64,000 nt of DNA from the NCBI GenBank assembly GCA_050250815.1, contig JBFWNY010000005.1:62001-126000 (forward strand), given 5' to 3'. The notes beneath the pieces are model-generated. The model was not told where the DNA came from. It worked only from the letters and a program-made list of their open reading frames with translations, and searched no databases. Within the stretch, counting starts at the first letter, position 1. Each line of letters starts with the position of its first letter. Both the position numbers and the translations under genes were made by a program. The stretch comes from JAEUMD01 sp050250815. GTDB lineage: Bacteria > Pseudomonadota > Alphaproteobacteria > Rhizobiales > Hyphomicrobiaceae. Positions 36,699 to 45,829 of this stretch are shown piece by piece.

Positions 36699-39035
36699 AT
36701 GTCGAAATGTGATGTCACGCGCCGCGTGTGCAAGGCGTGGTGCAGCTCGCTGTGTGCGGCAGCTTGCGCCGGCACGGCGCGCGGGTCGCGAGCCGCATCG
36801 TTTCTGGCGAAAGGGCTAGCGATCGCCGCGGCGCTGGCTGCGACCACTACGCCCGCCACAGCCGTCGACGAGGCTGCCGCGGCCAAAGGTCCGCCGCTCA
36901 CCATCACGCTGCTCGTCAGCTCGCGGCCAGATGCCTGCCACGACACGGGCGAGGTTGCCGCGATCACGGGGCTCGCCACGCGCGAAGCCCAACGCATCAA
37001 CACCTACGGAGGCATCGGCGGCCGGCCGATCGCCATCGCCGTACTCGACGACCGCAGGGACGAAGCCCTCACGATCGCCAATGTCGGGCAGGCGCTGAGC
37101 GCACCCAATGCCCTCGCCATGGTTGGCGTCTCCGCCTCGTCGCGCGGCAAGGCCGTGTTCGAGAAGCTCGGAAGCCGCATCCGCGCCGAAGGCATCCCCT
37201 TCATTTCCGACCTCTCCGTCAGTTCGATCTTCTCCGACTATCCCAACGTCTTCACCACGCGCAGCTCGCAGGATGAAGAGCGCGTGCCGGTCATCGCAGC
37301 ATTCATCGATCGCTATCGTTTCTCGCGCCCGGCCTTCATCGGCAGCGCCGATGCGGTCTTCTCCACGGCGCTTGGCGATGGCTTGTTGCGCCTCGTCGGC
37401 GCCGACAAGATCGCCGCCGACCATCGCTTGGCCGTGCAGGACGGACGCATCGCAGAAGCCGCTGTCGCGACCGCCGTCGCCGACATCGTGGCCAAGCGCG
37501 CCGATCTCGTCGTGCTAGGCGTCGGCTCGCGTGCCACGCCCGACATCGTCAAGGCGTTGAAGGATGCCTCCTACACTCCGGCGCTGCTTGTCACCGGGCG
37601 TATCGACAACCTGCCGGCGGAGCTGACATCGACCTATCCGAACGCCATCTACCAGCTCGCCTGGGACGACCTTCCCGAGGTCTATAACAACCGGCTGCGC
37701 CAGCTCATCGCAATCGAGCCGCCCGAGGACTGGGTGTTTGCCGGCGCGGTCAACAGCGCGGCCCCCGGCTGGTCGAAAGGCGAATGCAAGAAGGCCGAAG
37801 TCACGGATGCAGAGCCCGATCCGCTCGAACCCGTCAACATGCGCGCCATCGCGCTCGGCGCACAGTATGCCGACATGATCGCGCTCATCGCCGCGACCGC
37901 CAGGGGTGCACCTCCGGAGGCGGACCTGCCGACCCTGCGCCGTCGCATTCGGGAGAGCATCGTCAAGAATTTCGCGCTCGGCCGCGGCGCCTTCAAGGGC
38001 AGCTTCGAAAACTGGGCATTCAACCCGCAGACGCGGACGGCGGCACGCACCCCGTTCGTCGTCATCCTGCCGCAGGGCCTGGGCCGCACCCAGCTCGCCC
38101 CCGTGCAGTTCCTGCGCGGCCGCGACGGCAGCCTCAATCCGGTCTCGACATTCTATGCCGACATCGACCTCATCCGGGCGCATCGCGTCGACGACAACGA
38201 GAAGACGTTCTTCGCCGAATTCTACCTGTCGCTGCGCGCCAACGAGGATGCGAGTCTCGACCGCATCGAGTTTGCGAACGCGTATCTCGATCCGCGCACC
38301 AGTGGCCGCCAGATCTCGATAGAAACGGTGCACGCCGGGGGACCGAGTGCGACTTATCCGGAGAGCATGCGCATCTACAAGGTCACTGGACGCTTCCTGT
38401 TCGACCCGCGTCTCGCCGACTACCCCTTCGACACGCAGTTGTTCTCGATCGAGTTGCAGCCCAAAAGCGGCGACCGGCCGTTTCTCATCCAGCCGCCCCC
38501 GCTCGACCTCCGGGACAAGAGGGTCACCACGGACGGCTGGGAGCCGATCAAGCAGTTCGTCGGCACCGACCAGGATTTCGTGCCCGTCGTCGACGCCTAT
38601 ACGCACCAACCCAGCGTCGTTCCGTTCTATACGTCGAGCTTCTCATGGATGATGCGGCGGGAGACGACGGACTACTTCCTGCGCGTGGTCATTCCGCTCG
38701 CCTTCATCCTGATCGTCGCCTATTTATCGATCTTCATTCCGCGCTCGCACTTCGAGGCGATCGTCACCATCCAAGTCACCGCGCTGCTCTCGGCGGTCGC
38801 GCTCTACCTGTCTCTGCCGCAGCGCGACAGCGACACCGCCACACTGTCGGATCGTCTGTTCGTGTTCGACTACATGATGGTGAGCCTGATGATAGGCATC
38901 TCGATCCTGCGCGTGAACCCGCATGTCGCCTCCCGCGCATGGGTGATGCGGGCGCTCGATACCATCCACGTGATCGGCATTCCTATGCTTGTCGCCTACG
39001 CGGGCTGGCGCATCATGCATCTGAGCGGCGCGTAG
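36699..39035 (+). CDS. type I periplasmic-binding domain fused to a pentameric ligand-gated ion channel subunit
   Basis: A 778-residue protein in three parts. A signal sequence ends near residue 55. A type I periplasmic-binding domain (about 66-430) starts with LTITLLVSSRPDACHDTGEV and includes RINTYGGIGGRPIAI and IPFISDLSVSSI. A complete Cys-loop-superfamily channel subunit follows: a beta-sandwich (about 445-655) with VDDNEKTFFAEFYLSLRAN and the pro-loop YPFDTQ at 575-580, then membrane helices M1 660-680, M2 688-707, M3 720-737 and M4 752-774. By alignment with GLIC, M2 has E686 at -2', T690 at 2', T694 at 6', L697 at 9' and A701 at 13', suggesting a cation channel with a leucine gate. It should sit in the inner membrane with both sensing domains in the periplasm. 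There is no ABC permease or ATPase beside it. The ligand is unknown. Confidence 0.9.
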   Translation: MSKCDVTRRVCKAWCSSLCAAACAGTARGSRAASFLAKGLAIAAALAATTTPATAVDEAAAAKGPPLTITLLVSSRPDACHDTGEVAAITGLATREAQRINTYGGIGGRPIAIAVLDDRRDEALTIANVGQALSAPNALAMVGVSASSRGKAVFEKLGSRIRAEGIPFISDLSVSSIFSDYPNVFTTRSSQDEERVPVIAAFIDRYRFSRPAFIGSADAVFSTALGDGLLRLVGADKIAADHRLAVQDGRIAEAAVATAVADIVAKRADLVVLGVGSRATPDIVKALKDASYTPALLVTGRIDNLPAELTSTYPNAIYQLAWDDLPEVYNNRLRQLIAIEPPEDWVFAGAVNSAAPGWSKGECKKAEVTDAEPDPLEPVNMRAIALGAQYADMIALIAATARGAPPEADLPTLRRRIRESIVKNFALGRGAFKGSFENWAFNPQTRTAARTPFVVILPQGLGRTQLAPVQFLRGRDGSLNPVSTFYADIDLIRAHRVDDNEKTFFAEFYLSLRANEDASLDRIEFANAYLDPRTSGRQISIETVHAGGPSATYPESMRIYKVTGRFLFDPRLADYPFDTQLFSIELQPKSGDRPFLIQPPPLDLRDKRVTTDGWEPIKQFVGTDQDFVPVVDAYTHQPSVVPFYTSSFSWMMRRETTDYFLRVVIPLAFILIVAYLSIFIPRSHFEAIVTIQVTALLSAVALYLSLPQRDSDTATLSDRLFVFDYMMVSLMIGISILRVNPHVASRAWVMRALDTIHVIGIPMLVAYAGWRIMHLSGA

Positions 39036-39332
39036 GCAGATCACGCCAAGTCAGGCCGCTCGGGGATCAAGCAGACTGGTCCGTTGCCTTGTCCGCGGGC
39101 CTGCGTCACGGCCTTTGCATAAGCGATGGTGCGACAGCAGCTGCGTCGCGCGGCATGAGCGGGCTGCTCCGCACGCCCCGCCCCAAACACCACTTCGGGT
39201 TCCCGGCCTTGATGGTGGTCAATGTTGGCGTCGCACAGAAGCAATGTTGCGGTGCAATTGGAAGGCTACCTCCGCTCTTGCAGGCACTGTAGTTGTCGTC
39301 CTGCAGAGTCGGCATCGGACCAGGAGCACCCC

Positions 39333-42032
39333 ATGACGATCCGTAATCTCGAACGACTCCTGAGACCCGCATCGGTCGCTGTCATAGGGGCCAGCACGCG
39401 CCCGGCAAGCGTCGGCGCACTGTTGGCCGCCAATCTGCTCAAAGGTGGCTTTGCCGGACCCGTCGATCTCGTAAACCGGAAGCGGCCCGTCATTCATGGC
39501 CGGAAAGCATCGGCCTCCGTTTCCGAACTGGCCCAGGCGCCGGATCTGGCGGTAATCGCGACACCGCCTGCGACGATCCCCGGCATCATCGACGAGCTCG
39601 GCCGCTGCGGCACGAAGGCCGCTGTCGTCATAACGGCCGGCGTATCAGCGGAGCTGCGTCAACGGATGTTGGACGCCGCACGGCAGTACTGCCTGCGCAT
39701 CATCGGCCCCAACAACATCGGTCTCATGGTGCCGGGCATCGGCCTCAATGCCAGTTTCTCCCACATCCCGGCCCCGCGTGGCGATCTCGCCTTCCTGTCG
39801 CAATCGGGCGCGCTTATCACCGGCATCCTCGACTGGGCAGCCGATCGCCGCATCGGATTTTCCCATGTCGTCTCGCTCGGCGACATGGCCGACGTCGACT
39901 TCGGCGACATGCTCGACTATCTGGCCGGCGACGCCGGGGTGCGCGCAATACTCATCTACATGGAGGCGTTGACCGCGGCGCCAAAATTCATGTCCGCGGC
40001 TCGGCGGGCAGCACGCGTCAAGCCGGTCATCGTCGTCAAATCGGGCCGGCATGCCGCAGGAGCCAAGGCCGCACAATCGCATACCGGGGCGCTCGCGGGT
40101 CTGGATGCCGCCTATGACGCAGCCTTCCGGCGCGCAGGACTGCTGCGCGTCACCGAGCTCGACGACCTCTTCAACGCCGCCGCCATGCTGTCGCGCGCGC
40201 CCCGTGTGGCAGGCGAGCGCATAGCAATCCTCACCAATGGCGGTGGCGCCGGAGTACTGGCTGCCGATAGAGCCGCCGATTTCGATACCCATCTGACTCG
40301 CTTGCAGCCCGGCACGATCGCAGCCCTCGATGCCGTGCTGCCTGCCACCTGGTCCAAGGGCAACCCGGTGGACATCATCGGCGACGCCAACGAAGTGCGC
40401 TACCGCAATGCCATGGACATCCTTCTCGAGGATCCTGCGGTCGATGCCGTGCTGGTCATCAATTGCCCGACGGCCGTCGCCTCCAGTCTGGAGTCGGCGA
40501 AGGCAGTCGTTGAAGCGACCCGGGAGAAGAAGTCCCGCGGCGGCTCGCTGAAGCCGGTCTTTGCCTGCTGGCTTGGCGACGGCTCAGCGCGACCATCCCG
40601 GCAGCTTTTCGCCGAATCCGCGATTGCGTCCTTCGAGACGCCGGAAAACGCCATCGAGGGCTTCGTCCAGCTGGTGCGCCATCGCCGCGCGCAGGACGAG
40701 CTGTTGCTGACACCGCCCTCGCTCGGGAGCGGCTTCCGCGTCGATCGCAAAAGGGCGAGCGGCATCATCAAGGGTGCGCTCGCGGCCGGCCGCAAGATGC
40801 TGTCTGAAGATGAAGCAAAGAGCGTCCTTGCCGCCTACGATGTTCCGGTCGTGGCAACGACCCTCGCCCGATCCGCGGACGAGGTTGCTGATGCCGCAAC
40901 CATGATTCTGACGGCCGGTAGCAGCGCCGCAGTCATCAAGATCGTGGCCGACGGCGTCTCGCACAAGTCGGATGTCGGCGGTGTACGGCTCGGCATCCTG
41001 AGTGGCGAGGAAGCACGCCAAGCGGCGCAAGACATGCTGCAACGCATTGCCCGCCTCAGGCCTGGCGCCCAGGTCCGCGGCTTCACCGTGCAACCGATGA
41101 TCAAGCGCTCGGGAGCCCATGAGTTGATCGTCGGCATGAGCGTCGACCCGACCTTCGGACCCATGATGCTGTTCGGCGCGGGCGGGACCAGTGTGGAGGT
41201 TGAGGCGGACACGAGCCTCTCCCTGCCACCGCTCGATCTGAAACTAGCGCGCCAGCTCATCAGGCGCACGCGCATCAGCCGGCTCCTCGCTGGCTATCGC
41301 GACCGGCCAGCCGCCGACATCGCGGCCATAGAGCTGACGCTCGTAAAAGTCAGCCAGCTCATCGCAGATCATCCCGAGATCCGAGAACTCGACATCAATC
41401 CGCTGCTTGCCGATGAGCAAGGCGCCATCGCACTCGATGCTCGAATTGGTGTCGAAGACGCCAAGGCACATCCGCGCGCGGCCATGGCCCTGCGGCCTTA
41501 TCCCGTCGAATGGGAACGGCACGACCAGATCGAGGGCATCGGAGACGTCGAGCTGCGACCGATCCGCCCGGATGACGAGCACCTCTACGAGGAATTCTTT
41601 CGGCACGTCACGCAAGAGGACGCTCGCATGCGCTTCTTCTCCCCGGTCAAGGGGCTGGCGCACAAGTATCTCGCTCGCCTGACACAGATCGACTATGCGC
41701 GCGAAATGGCCTTCGTCGCCATCGACACGAACGGAAAATTACTTGGCGTCGCACGCTTCATTGCCGACCCCGATTACACAAGCGGCGAATATGGAGTCAT
41801 CGTGCGCTCCGACCTCAAGGGCCGCGGCCTTGGCTGGCACCTCATGCAGCATCTCATCGCCTACGCGCGAAGCGAAGGATTGCAGGAACTCTACGGCGAC
41901 GTGCTCGCCGAGAATGTCACAATGCTGCAGATGTGCAGCGAACTTGGCTTCGAGATAAGCGCAATTGCGGACGATCTCACCGTGCGTCGAGTCCGCCTGC
42001 ACTTGCCGGGCGGCGGGCATAGAAATTCTTGA
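39333..42032 (+). CDS. Pat/PatZ-type protein lysine acetyltransferase with acyl-CoA synthetase (NDP-forming)-like body
   Basis: An 899-residue protein. It joins a CoA-binding domain (SVAVIGASTRPASVG), succinyl-CoA ligase-like and ATP-grasp regions (GFTVQPMIKRSGAHELIVG, FGPMMLFGAGGT) to a C-terminal GNAT acetyltransferase domain (about 720-890, with VIVRSDLKGRGLGWHLMQHL binding acetyl-CoA). This is the layout of PatZ/YfiQ, which acetylates acetyl-CoA synthetase and other enzymes. The catalytic phospho-histidine of true NDP-forming synthetases is not obvious (SHTGALAG is near 250). AGGAG precedes the ATG at 39333. The 297-base gap upstream holds no convincing gene. Confidence 0.92.
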   Translation: MTIRNLERLLRPASVAVIGASTRPASVGALLAANLLKGGFAGPVDLVNRKRPVIHGRKASASVSELAQAPDLAVIATPPATIPGIIDELGRCGTKAAVVITAGVSAELRQRMLDAARQYCLRIIGPNNIGLMVPGIGLNASFSHIPAPRGDLAFLSQSGALITGILDWAADRRIGFSHVVSLGDMADVDFGDMLDYLAGDAGVRAILIYMEALTAAPKFMSAARRAARVKPVIVVKSGRHAAGAKAAQSHTGALAGLDAAYDAAFRRAGLLRVTELDDLFNAAAMLSRAPRVAGERIAILTNGGGAGVLAADRAADFDTHLTRLQPGTIAALDAVLPATWSKGNPVDIIGDANEVRYRNAMDILLEDPAVDAVLVINCPTAVASSLESAKAVVEATREKKSRGGSLKPVFACWLGDGSARPSRQLFAESAIASFETPENAIEGFVQLVRHRRAQDELLLTPPSLGSGFRVDRKRASGIIKGALAAGRKMLSEDEAKSVLAAYDVPVVATTLARSADEVADAATMILTAGSSAAVIKIVADGVSHKSDVGGVRLGILSGEEARQAAQDMLQRIARLRPGAQVRGFTVQPMIKRSGAHELIVGMSVDPTFGPMMLFGAGGTSVEVEADTSLSLPPLDLKLARQLIRRTRISRLLAGYRDRPAADIAAIELTLVKVSQLIADHPEIRELDINPLLADEQGAIALDARIGVEDAKAHPRAAMALRPYPVEWERHDQIEGIGDVELRPIRPDDEHLYEEFFRHVTQEDARMRFFSPVKGLAHKYLARLTQIDYAREMAFVAIDTNGKLLGVARFIADPDYTSGEYGVIVRSDLKGRGLGWHLMQHLIAYARSEGLQELYGDVLAENVTMLQMCSELGFEISAIADDLTVRRVRLHLPGGGHRNS

Positions 42033-42264
42033 CCTTCTGCGGACAGAAGAATGAATGCACCACAATAACTCCCGGCAGTAGACGCGGAAGCACATCGGCC
42101 CCGAGCATCCGAACGCCAAGGCTTGACGCCGAGAATTTTGTGATGACGGTTTGAGTGGACGATCGACGCTGCCGGACGTATTCAATTGGGCGTTCTTTCG
42201 AGGCCGCCGGTTGTTTGTGGCCTGCAGATGGACCCAGGACAGGAAACCGGGGGGACAGAAAGCC

Positions 42265-43593
42265 ATGTTGGTGCAGAAGGCCCGCCTTTGTTTGGCGGCC
42301 ATGCTGGCCGTTACAGCGAACCTTTCTTCGCTCACCGAAACAGCCCATGCCGACTCGAGTCTTTGTGCGTTTCGCTCCGGTCCGAAAGGTCCGTGCACTT
42401 GCAAGATGGCCGGCGATCCGCCAGGACAGTTCACCCGCGTCGCACGGTCCCGCTGCCGCGGAGCACCCGCAGCGGTCGAGCACAAGCCTCAGGCAAGAGA
42501 TCGTTCCAGCGAGACGACCGCACAGGGCAATGCCCCACCACCGCCGCCTGCACCTACGGCTGGCTCGCAGGAAGGATCTGGCGAGGCGACTGCTGCCCCT
42601 GCAGCTGCCAACCAAATCGTCACCGGCGCCAATCCTCCCGCATCTCAGGCTCGACTCGATGTCGTAAGGTCGCGTGGCAAGCTCGTCTGCGGGGTCAACG
42701 AGAAACTGCTGGGCTTCTCATATCAGGCAGGCACGGGGGACTGGGCTGGCATCGACGTGGACTTCTGCAGGGCCGTCGCCGTTGCCGTCTTGGGTGACGC
42801 GGGAAAAGTCGAGTTTGTTCCGCTCAACGCCTCATCACGTTTCGATGCGCTCAAGGCGGAAAAGATCGACCTTCTGTCGCGCAACACGACATGGACCATG
42901 AGCCGTGAGGTCGATCTGGGCCTCGAATTCGGTGGCGTCCTCTACTTCGACGGACAGGGGTTCCTGACCTCGGAGGAACGGGGCTTGGTCTCCGCCCAAC
43001 AGCTCGGCGGAGCCAAAGTCTGCGTGCAGTCGGCGACGACGACCGAGACGAACATGGCCTATTACTTCAAGGCTCATGGGGTCTCCGTCGAGACAAAGTC
43101 GTTTCCGTCGCGAGACGAAATGATCAAGGCCTACCTTGCCGGAGAGTGTGACGCCTATTCGGCGGACCGTTCATCTCTCTTCTCGGATCGCGCCGGATTT
43201 GAGGAACCGACGAAGCACGCCGTCCTGCCGGAAGTCATCTCGAAGGAGCCACTGGGTCCTGCGGTGCTGCAGGGAGATCGAGAGTGGGCGGAGATCGTGC
43301 GTTGGGTTCTCGCCGGCCTCATCAACGCTGAAGAAGTCGGGCTTATGCGCGATGTGGCATCGAGCGGCAAGGAACTCGGCGGCGATGCAAACAGGCTCCT
43401 CGATGGTGCGGGCACAACCGGTACGAAGCTGCGCCTCGACCGCAATTGGCTTCGCAACGTCGTCGCCGCCGTCGGCAACTATGGTGAGCTCTACGATACG
43501 AACATCGGGAAGGGCGGCGCCCTCGGCATGGAACGCGGGATCAACGCGCTCTGGAAGAAGGGCGGCATCCTCTTCGCGCCACCGATGTGGTGA
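42265..43593 (+). CDS. orphan amino-acid-type ABC substrate-binding protein with Cys-rich N-terminal extension
   Basis: A 442-residue exported protein. After a signal peptide (about 1-30) comes a short cysteine-rich segment (SSLCAFRSGPKGPCTCKMAG, then SRCRG) and a Pro/Ala-rich linker to about residue 125. A family 3 solute-binding domain follows, similar to AapJ general amino acid binding proteins: SRGKLVCGVNEKLLGFSY, GIDVDFCRAVAVAVLGD, LLSRNTTWTMSRE and AYSADRSSLFSDRA. The extension is not part of normal AapJ. No permease or ATPase is adjacent. Instead the stop codon overlaps the start of an L,D-transpeptidase (TGATG), so the two are translationally coupled. Confidence 0.82.
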   Translation: MLVQKARLCLAAMLAVTANLSSLTETAHADSSLCAFRSGPKGPCTCKMAGDPPGQFTRVARSRCRGAPAAVEHKPQARDRSSETTAQGNAPPPPPAPTAGSQEGSGEATAAPAAANQIVTGANPPASQARLDVVRSRGKLVCGVNEKLLGFSYQAGTGDWAGIDVDFCRAVAVAVLGDAGKVEFVPLNASSRFDALKAEKIDLLSRNTTWTMSREVDLGLEFGGVLYFDGQGFLTSEERGLVSAQQLGGAKVCVQSATTTETNMAYYFKAHGVSVETKSFPSRDEMIKAYLAGECDAYSADRSSLFSDRAGFEEPTKHAVLPEVISKEPLGPAVLQGDREWAEIVRWVLAGLINAEEVGLMRDVASSGKELGGDANRLLDGAGTTGTKLRLDRNWLRNVVAAVGNYGELYDTNIGKGGALGMERGINALWKKGGILFAPPMW

Positions 43594-44873
43594 TGGCTCA
43601 ACCGCAACCGTTCACAGGAAACACGGTGTTGACGTCCCTCTACTCTCGGTTCGTTCACCTGAGCACGCTCATGGCGTCGGTCGCTGCGGGCCTGGCCGTT
43701 ACGACGACTGGGGTCGACGCACGTCGCCAGCCAGTTCCTCCGCCAATGCCAAGCCTCGTGGCGTGGATCAATCCGAATTCCGAGCACGAACTGCAGCGGG
43801 CCATCGATCTCTACTCTGCGATTGCCGCAAAAGGCGGCTGGCCAAGGCTTCCCGACAAGATCATTCTTCGCCCCGGCGACAGCGGGCCCAACGTGGCGAA
43901 GTTGACTCAACGCCTGCGCATGACCGGTGATCTTCGATCGCCGGGCCGCGATGAGTATTATTTCGATGATGCACTCACCGATGCCGTCAAGCGCTACCAG
44001 GTCCGCAACGGTCTGGAACCGAACGGCATCGTCTACGGCGTGACGCAGCGGCGTCTCAACGTCTCCGCCGCCGATAGCGTGCAGCAGCTTCAGCGCAACC
44101 TGCACCGAATCCGCGAGTTGGCGCCTCGTATCTCCGGTTCACAGAAATACATACTGATGAACGCTGCAAGCTTCGAGCTGCAGGGATTACGCGCCGGGCG
44201 TGTCGAGTTCGTGAGCCGCACGATCGCTGGCAAGAGAACGACGCCGACACCGACAGTCAGTGCCGCCGTAAGGGCGATCAACATACTGCCCTACTGGCAT
44301 GTGCCGGGAACGATTGCGAAGGCCCAGGTGATACCGGCCATCCGCAAGGACCTGTCGTATCTCTATCGTGAGAACATCCGCGTCTTTTCAACATTTGGGG
44401 GTGAGGAAGTCGATCCCTCGCAGGTGAATTGGTGGGGACCCGAAAGTGACCGCTACGTTTTCCGCCAGGACCCGGGCCCGAACAACGCACTAGGTGTGCT
44501 GCGTTTCGACATGCCCAACAAGCACATCGTCTACATGCACGACACACCCATGAAAAAGCTGTTCGGCTATTTCGAGCGGGCTTACAGCGCGGGATGCGTA
44601 CGCATTCAAAGCTACTTCGACTTGGCCGATTGGATTCTCTCTGGCCAGGACAACTGGACCGCGGCCTCACTCGAGCAAGCTGTTGCCACCCGTCGCCCCC
44701 TGACAATCAAGTTGAAGGAACCCGTGCCGGTGCACTTCATCTATTTGACCGCGTGGGTGGAAAATGGCGTCGTCCAGTTCCGCAACGATCTCTACAATCG
44801 GGATGAGCAGACGCTCGCGAGCGGCGAGAGTGAGGGGGACGCGCGTTTCCTGGCGCCTGCGTTTTCGCCTTGA
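43593..44873 (+). CDS. L,D-transpeptidase (YkuD domain, YcbB/LdtD-like)
   Basis: A 426-residue envelope enzyme that makes 3-3 peptidoglycan cross-links or attaches proteins to the wall. The N-terminal hydrophobic stretch (about 20-42) is a signal or anchor. A peptidoglycan-binding repeat lies at about 90-150 (LRPGDSGPNVAKLTQRLRM). The YkuD domain contains VYMHDTPMKKLFGYFERAYS and SAGCVRIQS, with catalytic C335. The large family with the early peptidoglycan-binding repeat is the YcbB type. GTG codons at 43587 and 43590 are alternative starts. Coupled to the binding-protein gene before it. Confidence 0.9.
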   Translation: MAQPQPFTGNTVLTSLYSRFVHLSTLMASVAAGLAVTTTGVDARRQPVPPPMPSLVAWINPNSEHELQRAIDLYSAIAAKGGWPRLPDKIILRPGDSGPNVAKLTQRLRMTGDLRSPGRDEYYFDDALTDAVKRYQVRNGLEPNGIVYGVTQRRLNVSAADSVQQLQRNLHRIRELAPRISGSQKYILMNAASFELQGLRAGRVEFVSRTIAGKRTTPTPTVSAAVRAINILPYWHVPGTIAKAQVIPAIRKDLSYLYRENIRVFSTFGGEEVDPSQVNWWGPESDRYVFRQDPGPNNALGVLRFDMPNKHIVYMHDTPMKKLFGYFERAYSAGCVRIQSYFDLADWILSGQDNWTAASLEQAVATRRPLTIKLKEPVPVHFIYLTAWVENGVVQFRNDLYNRDEQTLASGESEGDARFLAPAFSP

Positions 44874-45053
44874 GAAGATGCGCATCAGCCGATGCTGACG
44901 ATCGCTGCTGCACTTCCCCGCAGTGACAAGGCGTGCAGCATGGCCGCTTGCGACGCGCCGAACGTCAGGGCCCCGCGAGAGACCGCTCGGACACCTACGG
45001 CAGCCTCCGCTAGAGCCTATCCGTGCCGCCCCCAGCCCTTGCTTTGCCACATT

Positions 45054-45073
45054 TCGGAACTTATAACATCCTC
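45054..45073 (+). promoter_or_regulatory. possible Zur-type operator before the Zrg-like operon
   Basis: The stretch around CGGAACTTATAACATCC is an imperfect palindrome; its complement reads GATGTTATAAGTTC. It contains the GTTATAA core seen in alphaproteobacterial Zur boxes and lies 64 bases before the zrgA-like start, in a 263-base gap. The match is partial, and the zinc link rests mainly on the genes downstream. Confidence 0.3.
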
Positions 45074-45136
45074 GTTTCTACACGGTCGCAAGACCAGTCA
45101 CCCGAGCTACGACCGGTCATCGAGGAGGGCCGCACG

Positions 45137-45829
45137 ATGAAGCGATCCACGCGAACAATTGGAGCCCATTCGCCGAAGCCGCTGGCCGGCACGGCGGTTG
45201 CCATCGTTGCCAGTGCCACGATGCTCGCGCTCCCCGGTCTCGGTCATGCCGCCGAGGAGCATCGTGAACTCGGTCCGCACCAGCACGGTCATGGCAAAGT
45301 CAATATTGCGGTCGAGGGCACGGCAGTCGCTATCGAGCTGGAGGTGCCCGGCATGGATATCGTCGGCTTCGAGCATGTCGCCCAGTCCGACGCCGACAAG
45401 CAGGCCTTGGAGGCCGCGAAGGCCAAGCTGGCAGACCCACTTGCCGTATTCGGCATCCCTGCCGCGGCCAAATGCACGGTCGAGAAAGTCGATGTCACCT
45501 TTGGTCAGCACCACGATGATCACGACGACCACGAGAAGAAGGACGCGGATGCGCACGCCGGCCGGGAACATCACGGTGACAAGGCCGAAGCGCACGGCGC
45601 AGATGCACCCGGCAAGGAAGAGGACCACGAGCATGGGCACAGCGAGGTCGAGGCGGTCTACAAGCTCGCCTGCGCTGAACCGGCGGCCCTGACGAGCCTG
45701 AACTTCGGCTACTTCGAGATGTTCGCAGGCGCCGAGGAACTCGACGTCGGCGTGGTGACGGAAAAATCGCAAGCATCTTTCGAGGTGACGCGGACTAGGC
45801 CAAAGTTGGCACTCGATGGCATGATGTGA
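45137..45829 (+). CDS. ZrgA-like zinc-binding periplasmic protein (DUF2796)
   Basis: A 230-residue exported protein (signal peptide about 1-37). It begins HRELGPHQHGHGKVNIAVEG, the mark of DUF2796/ZrgA, and has a central His/Asp-rich metal-binding stretch (HHDDHDDHEKKDADAHAG, then HHGDKAEAHG and HEHGHSEVE), with conserved AKCTVEKV and YKLACAEP cysteines. ZrgA of Vibrio works with a dedicated ABC system in zinc acquisition. First of four genes with GTGA/ATGA overlaps. GAGGAGG precedes the ATG. Confidence 0.85.
   Translation: MKRSTRTIGAHSPKPLAGTAVAIVASATMLALPGLGHAAEEHRELGPHQHGHGKVNIAVEGTAVAIELEVPGMDIVGFEHVAQSDADKQALEAAKAKLADPLAVFGIPAAAKCTVEKVDVTFGQHHDDHDDHEKKDADAHAGREHHGDKAEAHGADAPGKEEDHEHGHSEVEAVYKLACAEPAALTSLNFGYFEMFAGAEELDVGVVTEKSQASFEVTRTRPKLALDGMM

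Noticed and set aside
37784..39292. 502-codon plus-strand ORF in another frame of the channel gene
   Set aside because: It is the alternative frame of the PBP-channel fusion, Arg/Pro-rich, with no membrane pattern; the channel frame is clearly the coding one.
39106..39372. Minus-strand Cys-containing ORF in the gap between the channel and Pat genes
   Set aside because: It overlaps the Pat start, lacks a ribosome binding site and has only moderate third-position GC. A small gene is not excluded but I cannot support it.
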